Positions 48,970 to 57,018 of a DNA stretch of 64,000 bases are shown here, in pieces (positions within the stretch are counted from its first letter, which is position 1; each line of letters opens with the position of its first letter). The stretch is from Aliirhizobium wenxiniae. GTDB taxonomy: Bacteria; Pseudomonadota; Alphaproteobacteria; Rhizobiales; Rhizobiaceae. The stretch covers positions 78,136-142,135 of the forward strand of contig NZ_JAEUAN010000018.1 of the NCBI RefSeq assembly GCF_019511445.1, in the 5' to 3' direction. Position numbers and translations under genes: made by a program. Under the pieces are notes generated by a model. It was not told the origin of the DNA, made no database searches, and saw only the letters and a program-made list of their open reading frames with translations.

Positions 48970-50244
48970 TCAGTTGCAATACTGGCGGCCACCTTTTCGC
49001 GAGCGCAGGTCGAAGTGAAAATGGTTCCAGTGTTCGGCATTGCTGCCGGGACCAAGAACGGTGGAAAAATACTTGCAGCTGTCGCCGCGTACGGATTTGA
49101 GCAAGCCGCCCTCACGGAAGGAGAACAGGCCCTTCTTGCGCACATCGATGGCATGGCCGTTCTTCAGCGTGATCCGGCCTATATCGATCGCGTTGCCGCG
49201 GGCATGCTCCGACATCGGATTGTAACGCTGGCGGCTGTTGTTCATCTTGCGGCAAGAATAACCGCCCATCGGCTGGATCTGGCGAATGCCGGTGAGATAG
49301 CGGGTGCGGGCCGAAATCGCCAGATCGTTCTTCACCCATTTGGCAAAGGCGAGCGTCACCTGGCAGTTCAGCGTCACCGCCGGCCTTACATCGATGCCAC
49401 CGGAAAGACCTGCAAGCTTGACCGGATAATCGATACCGCAGCTGGGCCCTTGCGAGATACGCGGCAGATCCTTGAACTCGACGCCGAGGCGACGCAGTTC
49501 GCTGCGGCAGGACACTTCAGACTGGGGCATGACGGTGCGCTGCCAGGGTCGGTCCGCTTCGCTCATCGGCGCATCGCTGGTCGTGGGATTGTTCGGCCGC
49601 AGCATCGCCACTTCCTGGCTTTGCACAGGTGCGCGGCGCGGCGCAACGACGGGGGAATTGTCTGTCCAGGTCATCGGGGCCGCCGCCCCCTGCCCACCAA
49701 TACCCGCACCCGACCGCTTCGGCGGCACGATCACACGGTCATCGATCGGCTGACGATGTGCATTGAGCGCCACCGGATTGTCCGTGCCGATGCCGCCGAC
49801 CACCGGCTGATCGCCAACACCCTCGGCAATATCTCCGTCCTGCTCTTCGGCAAGACCAACGACATCGCTTTCGTCAGGCGCGAAACCGAATTCCTCATCC
49901 ATATTGACGCCATCGGCCGGGATCGTTGCCGGCGCGCCATTCGGCGCGCGCAGGTAATGACCGCCGTCACCGATTTGAGCGGGGACTTGAGCCGAAGATT
50001 GAACAGGAGGTGCAGCTAGGTATCCGCCACCAGCCTGAGAAACGGGTGCCGAGGCCATGGAATAGGGCTGTTGCGAAACGGGATGGGAAATCGGCGCGGG
50101 CGGCGCAGAACGCGAAATGGACCCGACCTGCGTGCCATTGTCTATCGATGCCGGCGGCACGAGGCTCTCGGCCGAACATGCGACAAGCATGGTCGAAACC
50201 AGAAGCGAGCCGATCACTCGCGTCGATAGGGAAGCATACGCCAT
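48970..50244 (-). CDS. Extensin-like-domain lipoprotein
   Basis: 424 residues. The N-terminal signal ends in a lipobox (LVSTMLVAC, Cys about 23), so it is likely a lipoprotein. A long Pro/Ala-rich low-complexity region (about 28-230) follows. The C-terminal 180 residues are the extensin-like C domain of alphaproteobacteria: SCRSELRRLGVEFKDLP, CGIDYPVKLAGLSGG, CQVTLAFAKWVKNDL, EHARGNAIDIGRITLKNG and EHWNHFHFDLRSRKGGRQYC. The His/Asp pattern (SEHARGNAIDI, HWNHFHFD) resembles LAS-type metallopeptidases and suggests a cell-wall peptidase. Alone in its operon. Start follows GAGAGG. Confidence 0.88.
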   Translation of the reverse strand: MAYASLSTRVIGSLLVSTMLVACSAESLVPPASIDNGTQVGSISRSAPPAPISHPVSQQPYSMASAPVSQAGGGYLAAPPVQSSAQVPAQIGDGGHYLRAPNGAPATIPADGVNMDEEFGFAPDESDVVGLAEEQDGDIAEGVGDQPVVGGIGTDNPVALNAHRQPIDDRVIVPPKRSGAGIGGQGAAAPMTWTDNSPVVAPRRAPVQSQEVAMLRPNNPTTSDAPMSEADRPWQRTVMPQSEVSCRSELRRLGVEFKDLPRISQGPSCGIDYPVKLAGLSGGIDVRPAVTLNCQVTLAFAKWVKNDLAISARTRYLTGIRQIQPMGGYSCRKMNNSRQRYNPMSEHARGNAIDIGRITLKNGHAIDVRKKGLFSFREGGLLKSVRGDSCKYFSTVLGPGSNAEHWNHFHFDLRSRKGGRQYCN

Positions 50245-50373
50245 ACCAGTTGCCTCTCGCTCGATGCCGAAATGACACAGGAAACGATTTTAGGCAGGTT
50301 GGGTAAATGAAACATTGATGAAGCGTGGCTGTTTCCGGGCCATTTCGAAGCGCCTTCGCCGTACAACGGGAAA

Positions 50374-50400
50374 GGGCCGGACGCTTCCACGGTCCAGCCC
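50374..50400 (-). terminator. Terminator of the Cache chemoreceptor gene
   Basis: On the minus strand GGGCTGGAC, 9-base loop, GTCCGGCCC, then TTTCC. It lies about 30 bases past the chemoreceptor stop. One mismatch in the stem. Confidence 0.6.
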
Positions 50401-50427
50401 TTGATAATTCAGCGGTTTTCTGCGCAG

Positions 50428-52242
50428 TCAGGCCGCCCGGGACAGGTCGCGAGCGCGTGCAGTGCCAAGCCGGAAAGCGCCCAGCAATTGCTGCAGATGC
50501 AGGCTCTGGTCGGCGAGTGTCTGGCTGGCAGCCGTCGTCTCTTCCACCATGGCGGCATTCTGCTGGGTCATCTGATCCATGTGATTGACCGAGGAATTGA
50601 TCTCGGCCAGCCCGCTCGCCTGTTCCTGCGATGTGGTGGCGATCGTCTCCACATGAGCATTGACCTTCTCGACAAGGCTCGCGATCTCGACCAGCGCCTC
50701 ACCGGTCGAGCGCACCAGCGTCACGCCGCTCTCGACCTCCTGCACCGAATTGGAAATCAGCACCTTGATCTCCTTGGCGGCGCCCGCGGACCGTTGCGCC
50801 AGTTCGCGCACTTCCTGGGCCACGACAGCAAAGCCCCTGCCCGCCTCGCCGGCACGCGCTGCCTCGACGCCGGCATTCAGCGCCAGAAGGTTGGTCTGGA
50901 AGGCGATCTCGTCGATGACGGATATGATCTGGCTGATCTGCCCGGACGACCCTTCGATACGCCCCATGGCATCGATCGCGTTGCGAACGATCTCACCGGA
51001 ACGGCTGGCGCTGAGTTTTGTCTCGCTGACCATCTGACGGGCTTCCCCGGCACGCTGCGAAGCGATGCGTACGGTGGTGGTGATCTGATCGAGCGCCGCC
51101 GCCGTCTCTTCCAGCGCCGCCGCCTGCTGTTCGGTCCGCTTCGCCAGATTACCGGTCGCGCCGGAAATATCCGAGGCGCTATCGCGCACGATCATGCCCG
51201 TTTCCGAGATCGCCATGATCGCGGCGTTCAGCGCACCGACGGCATCGTTGAAATCCCGCCCGATCTTGGCGTAATCCTCACCGATATCACCGAGCGACAC
51301 GGAAAGATCGCCGGCGGCCAGACTTTCCAGTGCCTGCCCCAGTTCATGCATGGCATGGGACTGCCGGTCGGCCGCGCTCGAGATCGCTCTTTCGCTCGCC
51401 GAACGCTCGGCTGCGATGGCACGCTGCTGATCCGCCTCGCGGGCCTGCAATGCAGCACGCTCCTCGACATTGTCGCGCAGCACGACCAGCGCCCGCGCCA
51501 TTTCACCAATCTCGTTCTTCTCGCCGGTGCAGGGAACCGCAACGCCGATCGCCCCGCCCGCAATCGACTGCAGCACCTGCTGCACGCGCGACAGAGGCCC
51601 GGTCACGCTTTTGACCACAAGCCAAGCCCCGCCGATCAACAGAAGCGCGCCGACCGCGAAGATCATGGCGAAATCGGTCGCATCCTTTTGGAACATCGCC
51701 TTCAGGTCATCGACATAAACGCCGGTGCCAACAACCCAGCCCCAGGGCGCAAAACCCGCCACATGCGAGAATTTCTCGACCGGTTCGCTGGCGCCGGGCT
51801 TGGGCCAGTAGTAATCAACGAAACCCTTGCCGTTCGCCTTCACCACCTGAACGAATTCGACGAACAGGAATTTTCCGTTCGGATCCTTGTTCTGTGAAAG
51901 ATCCGAGCCGTTCATCTCCGGCTTCACCGCATGCATGACCATTTTAGGATGCATGTCGTTGATCCAGAAATAACCGGAACCGTTATCGTAACGCATGGCG
52001 GCGACCACACCCTTCGCCTGCGCCTGCGCCTCATCACGAGACAGGGCGCCGGATGCCTCCAGCGCCTGATATTTTGCAAGCACGGCAAGCGCCGTGTCAT
52101 TCATCTGCGCAAGCCCTGCCTTCCGCTCCCGTTCGGAAGAGGCATAGCTTTCGAAAAGACTGAAGGTCAGTGCGCCAGCCAGAATGACCAGTGACAGTGC
52201 GACGAGACAATAAAGACGCCAGGAAATGGCAAGACGTTGCAT
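50428..52242 (-). CDS. Methyl-accepting chemotaxis protein with single-Cache sensor
   Basis: 604 residues. TM1 near residues 8-28 and TM2 near 190 bracket an sCache_2 domain (SGYFWINDMHPKMVMHAVKPEMNGSDLSQNKDPNGKFLFVEFV, WGWVVGTGVYVDDLK), which usually binds small organic acids. A HAMP domain follows, then the signalling domain with the tip EIAFQTNLLALNAGVEAARAGEAGRGFAVVAQEVRELAQRS. The signalling tip is almost the same as in the chemoreceptor at 11036-13585. No CheR tether is present. The ATG at 52242 follows GGGGGAGG. Confidence 0.92.
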   Translation of the reverse strand: MQRLAISWRLYCLVALSLVILAGALTFSLFESYASSERERKAGLAQMNDTALAVLAKYQALEASGALSRDEAQAQAKGVVAAMRYDNGSGYFWINDMHPKMVMHAVKPEMNGSDLSQNKDPNGKFLFVEFVQVVKANGKGFVDYYWPKPGASEPVEKFSHVAGFAPWGWVVGTGVYVDDLKAMFQKDATDFAMIFAVGALLLIGGAWLVVKSVTGPLSRVQQVLQSIAGGAIGVAVPCTGEKNEIGEMARALVVLRDNVEERAALQAREADQQRAIAAERSASERAISSAADRQSHAMHELGQALESLAAGDLSVSLGDIGEDYAKIGRDFNDAVGALNAAIMAISETGMIVRDSASDISGATGNLAKRTEQQAAALEETAAALDQITTTVRIASQRAGEARQMVSETKLSASRSGEIVRNAIDAMGRIEGSSGQISQIISVIDEIAFQTNLLALNAGVEAARAGEAGRGFAVVAQEVRELAQRSAGAAKEIKVLISNSVQEVESGVTLVRSTGEALVEIASLVEKVNAHVETIATTSQEQASGLAEINSSVNHMDQMTQQNAAMVEETTAASQTLADQSLHLQQLLGAFRLGTARARDLSRAA

Positions 52243-52486
52243 GATACCTCCCCCGATATTTGCAAATCTCATTAAATGATAACGATCGGAAGTTACCGGG
52301 CCGTGAAGAACTTGGCTTCGGTCAAACGGCCAAGTCGAACCCGGATTTCATCTTGGAATATTCTCCATCTCCAAGTCATGACGAGCGCTCATGGTCGCCA
52401 TGACCAAAAGAAACTGGCAATCGCCAGAAACAAGGCTAGTGTCCGCCTCCCGACAGATACGATCAATTGAAAAGGATGTTTCAGGA

Positions 52487-52873
52487 ATGAGCGAAGCCGC
52501 AAAACCGACCGGTGAACTAACCCTTCGAACGCTCGCGATGCCGAGCGACGCCAATCCGGCCGGCGATATTTTCGGCGGCTGGGTCATGGCCCAAATGGAC
52601 CTTGCCAGCGGCATCCGCGCGGCAGAACGCGCCCGTGGCCGTGTCGTCACCGCAGCGGTCAAGGAAATGGCTTTTCAGCTACCGGTCAAGATCGGCGATA
52701 CGCTAGCCATCTACACGGAAATCACCCGCGTCGGCACGACATCGATCACCCTCAATGTCGAAGCCTGGGCCCACCGCGCCCGCCATCAGGCACAGGAAAA
52801 GGTCACCGCCGCAACCTTCGTCATGGTCGCGCTCGATGAAGACGGCAAGCCAAAGGCAGTACCGGCGGAATGA
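52487..52873 (+). CDS. Acyl-CoA thioesterase, YciA type
   Basis: 128-residue hotdog-fold thioesterase. Family motif: LAMPSDANPAGDIFGGWVMAQMDLASGIRAAERARGRVVTAAVKEMAFQLPVKIGD; the catalytic Asp is in NPAGDIFGGW. It hydrolyses acyl-CoAs in the cytoplasm. The ATG at 52487 follows AAGGA about 10 bases upstream; a longer frame starts at 52391 with non-family sequence. Confidence 0.92.
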   Translation: MSEAAKPTGELTLRTLAMPSDANPAGDIFGGWVMAQMDLASGIRAAERARGRVVTAAVKEMAFQLPVKIGDTLAIYTEITRVGTTSITLNVEAWAHRARHQAQEKVTAATFVMVALDEDGKPKAVPAE

Positions 52874-52899
52874 TGGCGCTCTGTCGATAGAAAATCAGT

Positions 52900-52934
52900 C
52901 TTCAAGGACGTCCACACTGGGGACCTCCTTGAAG
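52900..52934. repeat. 9-bp inverted repeat before the APH-like gene
   Basis: CTTCAAGGA (52900-52908) and TCCTTGAAG (52926-52934), with GTCC...GGAC also partly paired inside. It follows the YciA stop by 27 bases and may be a terminator without a T tract or an operator of the next gene. Confidence 0.4.
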
Positions 52935-53002
52935 GCTGGCTGCATTTGCCGGGAACCATTTCGTCGCAAAAATATGGAACGTAGTTTTTTTGAGGACGGC
53001 GG

Positions 53003-53902
53003 ATGCACAGCGATCAGATAAGTATCAAGACCACGCATGTGAGAGACTTGATCGCCGACCAATTTCCTCAGTTTCGAGGCGAGGAGATCTTTGCGCTCGA
53101 CACAGCAGGCACGGTGAATGCGATCTTCCGCATCGGCGCCGGACATGCCGCACGCTTTCCCCTGCGCAGAATTAACCCCGTCGAATGTACCCGTTTGCTG
53201 GAGACGGAAGCCAGGGCCAGTGCGGAATTTAACCAGCTCTCCCCATTTTCCAGCCCAAGGCCGCTCGGTTTGGGGCGGCCAAGTTCCGGTTATCCGCTGC
53301 CATGGCTTGTTCAGACCTGGATTGAGGGAACAACGGCTACTCCGGCCAGCCTCTGCAATTCACCGACCTTCGCTCTCGATCTTACCCGGCTGATCACCAC
53401 ACTTCGCAGGGCAGATCTCAAAGGACGAAGATTTGACGGTCGCAGCCGGGGCGGAAATTTGCCCGATCACGATAGCTGGATGGACGAGTGCTTTTCGAAA
53501 AGCCAAGACCTTCTTGATGTCGACCGCTTGCGCCTCATGTGGAAAAGCTTTCGCGAGCTACCCTCTGCGAAGCGTGAAACGATGAGCCACAAGGATCTCA
53601 TTCCGGCAAATCTCCTGGTTCAAGGCGAGCAGCTTGTCGGAGTGCTGGATACCGGCGGTTTTGGCCCCGCCGATCCGTCACTCGATCTCGTGGCCGGATG
53701 GCATCTTCTCGATCGGGATAACCGAGCAATTTTCCGGCAATCCCTCCACGCAGATGACCTCGAATGGCGCCGGGGCGCAGCCTGGGCATTCCAGCAGGCG
53801 ATGGGTCTGGTCTGGTACTACAAGGAAACGAACCCCGTCATGAGTGAACTTGGCCGCAGTACGATTACTCGCCTCATCGAAGACTACCCAGAGCAGCCTT
53901 GA
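53003..53902 (+). CDS. Aminoglycoside phosphotransferase (APH)-family kinase
   Basis: 299 residues with the kinase-like fold. The catalytic loop is SHKDLIPANLLV (the HxDxxxxN motif), followed by GVLDTGGFGPADPSLDLVAGW (Mg-binding Asp of the DxD/G motif). AARFPLRRINPVECTRLLETEARASAEF gives the N-lobe lysine-like region, somewhat divergent. Substrate unknown; members phosphorylate antibiotics, choline or other small alcohols. Good resistance evidence is absent. Start ATG 53003; ribosome binding site is GAGGACGGCGG. Confidence 0.85.
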   Translation: MHSDQISIKTTHVRDLIADQFPQFRGEEIFALDTAGTVNAIFRIGAGHAARFPLRRINPVECTRLLETEARASAEFNQLSPFSSPRPLGLGRPSSGYPLPWLVQTWIEGTTATPASLCNSPTFALDLTRLITTLRRADLKGRRFDGRSRGGNLPDHDSWMDECFSKSQDLLDVDRLRLMWKSFRELPSAKRETMSHKDLIPANLLVQGEQLVGVLDTGGFGPADPSLDLVAGWHLLDRDNRAIFRQSLHADDLEWRRGAAWAFQQAMGLVWYYKETNPVMSELGRSTITRLIEDYPEQP

Positions 53903-53977
53903 TGCACAGCGGCAGCGGTCGCTCATGACCATATTAGCCTGAAACGCACGCGACCGTCGTCACCGGCTGCCGCACGC

Positions 53978-55177
53978 TCACCCCTTCAGAAACACCGAGC
54001 CCTCATCAAACCCCAGCCCCGGAAATACCCGGCTGGTCAGGCTGCTCGGCTTGATGTCGAATTGACGGTAGAGCATCGCGGCGGCGACCTCGCGAACATC
54101 GCCGGTCGGCATCAAGTCGCGGTCGTCGAGCAATTTCCCCTCGCCAAGACCCGGCCACGTGCCGAGCACCTTGCCGCCGGCCACGCCGCCGCCGGCAAGC
54201 ACGGCAAGGCCGCCCGTGCCGTGGTCGGTGCCATTGGTGCCATTCTGTCGGGCGGTGCGGCCGAATTCGGTCATCGCCAGAACTACGGTCTTGTTCCAGG
54301 CCTCGTCGCCGAGGGCTTCCTTCAATGTGGTGATTGCAGTCGCCAGATCACCCGCCGCCTTTTTGAACTGGCCTGCCTGCCCGACATGGGTATCCCAGCC
54401 GTTGATCGAGAAACTTGCGACCCGATATTGCTCGCGCAACATGCCCCCGGCAAGTCTTGCCATGTCGGCGATGCCGGAACCGCGCTTTGCGTCCGCATAA
54501 AGAAGGTCGGCCGCCTTGTCGGTTGTCCTGGCCTCGTCAAAGGCCTTGGCGAAAAGCGGATCATGGGAATAAAGCCGGTCGAGAAAGGCGATCTCGTCGT
54601 CGGCCAGCGAAAAGTCGCTCTGGCTCGACCAGCTGTCCACCTGGTTCGGTCCGGTCAGGATCAGTTCCATCGATGTATTGATATCGATCGCCTTGCGGGC
54701 GTCAGAACGGGGAATGACGGCCAGGGCCCGGTTCAGCCAGCCGCTTTTCTGGCTCTTGTCGGCGCCGCCGGTCTCGAGAATATCCTGCCCGTCGAAATGG
54801 CTCCGCTGGTCGCGATAAGGTGTCGAAACAGCATGAACGAAGGAGAGATGTCCCGCCTTCCAAAGGGGCATCAGAGCGGACGCGGCCGGGTTGAGGCCGA
54901 AAACCCCGTCAAGGTCGAGAAGTCCCGTATCCGGCGTCAGCGCCAGCTTGGGCCGCAGCGCCGCAAAGGCCGGGTCTCCATAGGGCTGCACGAGATCAAG
55001 CCCGTCCATCGCGCCGCGCAGGATGATGGTGACGAAACGATTGTCTCCGGGCATGGCCGCGAATGTGACCGGCGTCAGCACGGGGGCTGCCGCCGCACAG
55101 CAGGCTCCGGCGAGAAAACCCCGACGGGAGAAGCGGAAATTGGAACTCTTGTTCCGGGCGCTCTCGTTCTGGCTCAT
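53978..55177 (-). CDS. DUF1501 Tat-exported protein
   Basis: 399 residues. The N-terminus FRFSRRGFLAGACCAAAAPVLTPVTFAA is an excellent Tat signal (SRRGFLAG). The rest is DUF1501 (sulfatase-like fold): FVTIILRGAMDGLDLVQPYGDPAFAALRP, HAVSTPYRDQRSHFDGQDILETG, FSINGWDTHVGQAGQFKKAAGDLA and VLAMTEFGRTARQNGTNGTDHGTGGLAVLAGG. Metal-binding Asp/His positions of the alkaline phosphatase-like fold are present. Function unknown, typically paired with DUF1800, as here (gene 4 bases upstream). The ATG at 55177 follows AGGAGATAGG. Confidence 0.9.
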   Translation of the reverse strand: MSQNESARNKSSNFRFSRRGFLAGACCAAAAPVLTPVTFAAMPGDNRFVTIILRGAMDGLDLVQPYGDPAFAALRPKLALTPDTGLLDLDGVFGLNPAASALMPLWKAGHLSFVHAVSTPYRDQRSHFDGQDILETGGADKSQKSGWLNRALAVIPRSDARKAIDINTSMELILTGPNQVDSWSSQSDFSLADDEIAFLDRLYSHDPLFAKAFDEARTTDKAADLLYADAKRGSGIADMARLAGGMLREQYRVASFSINGWDTHVGQAGQFKKAAGDLATAITTLKEALGDEAWNKTVVLAMTEFGRTARQNGTNGTDHGTGGLAVLAGGGVAGGKVLGTWPGLGEGKLLDDRDLMPTGDVREVAAAMLYRQFDIKPSSLTSRVFPGLGFDEGSVFLKG

Positions 55178-55181
55178 CGAC

Positions 55182-56657
55182 CTATCTCCTGTTGAATTCC
55201 GGCGACGACAAAACCATGGTGATGCCATGCAGCCTGCTCGGCGCCTGCGCGATGACCCGTGCGGTTTCAGGCGAAGCGGCATCGCCGAGAGCGGCGTGAA
55301 GAAAATCGGCCGGTTCCAGTCTCTGCCCCAGTATCTTTGCAACCCTTCGCGACCAGTCGATCCGTTCGCTTAGCTGGGCAGGCGTCAGCCATGCGGCAGT
55401 CGTATCGGGAACACCTGCCGGGCTTGGCGGCTGCCAGATCGGCTGCCCCATTTTCTGCAGCGCGCCGAGCGTAAGAGCATTAGCCTCGTTTGCGCGCCTG
55501 CGACGCTGTTCTGCGGACTTCGCAGTCCCTGCCATCTGCATGGCTTTTCCGACCGGACCGACATCATCGTCATCCGCCTCCATGTCGGCCAGAAGTGCTG
55601 CCATGTTGGTATCGGGCAGATTGAGAGCGCGAAAACCGGATACGACGAATTCGAACGGCTGCTTGATCTTCTGGCCCGGATTTTCCCAGGCCAGCGGATG
55701 ATCGAGCATGGCTCGATAAACGTCACCAAGATTTCCGTCGCTTTCCTTCCAGGCCGCAATCATGACGTCGGTGATCTCGGCAGGCGGACTGTCGCTGATA
55801 AAATGGGCTGCAAGCTTGCGGCAGATATGTGCGGCAGTGCGAGGATCGGCCGCAAGATCCTCCAGCATGCGCATGTGATCCTGACTGCCAGCCTCGTCGT
55901 CCTGATATTCGCGCCCGAGAAGCGTGATCGTTCCACCCTGCGCCCGGCGCGGACGATAGACCATCTGCAGCGCCCTGTTGTCGACGGTCAGCCCGGTCAG
56001 GATCAGGGCTGCCGCCCGCACATCCTCCTGCGTATAGCCGCTTTCTGCTCCCAGCGTGTGCAGTTCCAGCAATTCGCGCCCGAGATTTTCGTTGAGACCG
56101 CGCCCGCTTTCCTGCGCGGCCCGGGAATCGGGCCCGACGCTCTGGTCCTGATCGAGATAGATCAGCATTGCGGGATGCAGAATGGCGGATTTCAGCAGAT
56201 CGGAGAAAGATCCCGCCATGCGCGGACGGATCGCCTCCGTTTCGTAAAGCGGCACGATCATGCGCATCGGCAGGGATTTCAGCGCACTGGTGGAAAAATG
56301 ATCCATCCAGAAACTGCCCAGGCGCTCGTAGAAACCGAATGGCGAATGGATCGCCTGCGCTAAGCGCGACATGGCATCTACCCGATAGATTCGCTGCGCC
56401 TCGCGCTGCGTCTCCTTGCGGATGTTTTCGTTCGGCTTGCCTTCCTTTGCAGCCTTGGCCTCTGCGGCCCTCAGCGAAATCACCCGCGTGGCGGTTTCGC
56501 GCCGACCCACGAGCCCTTCTCGCGGAAAGCGGTCCTTGGCGGCAATGCCTTTTGCGAGCTGGTTCATCAGCCCATCGGCATCGGACGGGCTGTCCTGCCC
56601 GGGCCTTAGACCATATCCATAGCGGATCGCCGCAAGCGTGGGCCTTGCAAGAGCCAT
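55182..56657 (-). CDS. DUF1800 family protein
   Basis: 491 residues. The start AAIRYGYGLRPGQDSP and the body RLGSFWMDHFSTSALKSLP, AILHPAMLIYLDQDQSVGP, GLNENLGRELLELHTLGAESGYTQEDVRAAALILTGLT, and PTTxxHxCRKLAAHFISD (here PRTAAHICRKLAAHFISD) match DUF1800. Its usual partner DUF1501 follows 4 bases downstream on the same transcript. Function unknown. No signal peptide is evident, so export may be as part of the Tat partner. Confidence 0.9.
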   Translation of the reverse strand: MALARPTLAAIRYGYGLRPGQDSPSDADGLMNQLAKGIAAKDRFPREGLVGRRETATRVISLRAAEAKAAKEGKPNENIRKETQREAQRIYRVDAMSRLAQAIHSPFGFYERLGSFWMDHFSTSALKSLPMRMIVPLYETEAIRPRMAGSFSDLLKSAILHPAMLIYLDQDQSVGPDSRAAQESGRGLNENLGRELLELHTLGAESGYTQEDVRAAALILTGLTVDNRALQMVYRPRRAQGGTITLLGREYQDDEAGSQDHMRMLEDLAADPRTAAHICRKLAAHFISDSPPAEITDVMIAAWKESDGNLGDVYRAMLDHPLAWENPGQKIKQPFEFVVSGFRALNLPDTNMAALLADMEADDDDVGPVGKAMQMAGTAKSAEQRRRRANEANALTLGALQKMGQPIWQPPSPAGVPDTTAAWLTPAQLSERIDWSRRVAKILGQRLEPADFLHAALGDAASPETARVIAQAPSRLHGITMVLSSPEFNRR

Positions 56658-57018
56658 GCGCTACTCCTTGTTCAATCTTTGAAACGTCACCGACAAGTGG
56701 GGCGGAAACGGTGACAGAATGTGTCAATTTCGAGAGATGGACGATTTGTAATCCAACCGCCGATCAACGTTCAGGTTCCGTAAGTTCCAGCCCCTTGACG
56801 TCGATCGCTTCCATCTCAACACAATGGTTTCGCTGGCTCATCTCACAGTTTCGGCATCAGGCCCGCAGGCTGTGATGTGCAGACCGGCTTCTTACGGCAA
56901 GATCGGCGAAGAGCAGAACTTGGCGCCTTAATCGTGCCAGCCCATACCATCGGAAAGACTTTATTATTAGCTTACCCTTATGTTACATTCTCAGCCCATG
57001 AATGTGACGACCTAGTGA
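56658..57018. promoter_or_regulatory. Divergent region with an inverted repeat GTCACCG...CGGTGAC
   Basis: About 360 bases between the DUF1800 gene and the GGDEF-EAL gene. GTCACCG (56686-56692) and CGGTGAC (56709-56715) form a 7-bp inverted repeat 29 bases before the DUF1800 start, a likely operator or promoter site. AT-rich bases at 56955-56995 may hold the plus-strand promoter. No gene seen. Confidence 0.4.

Noticed and set aside
53003..53902. Calling the APH-family gene an antibiotic resistance gene
   Set aside because: Only the general kinase motifs are visible; no close match to a known resistance enzyme can be shown from sequence alone.
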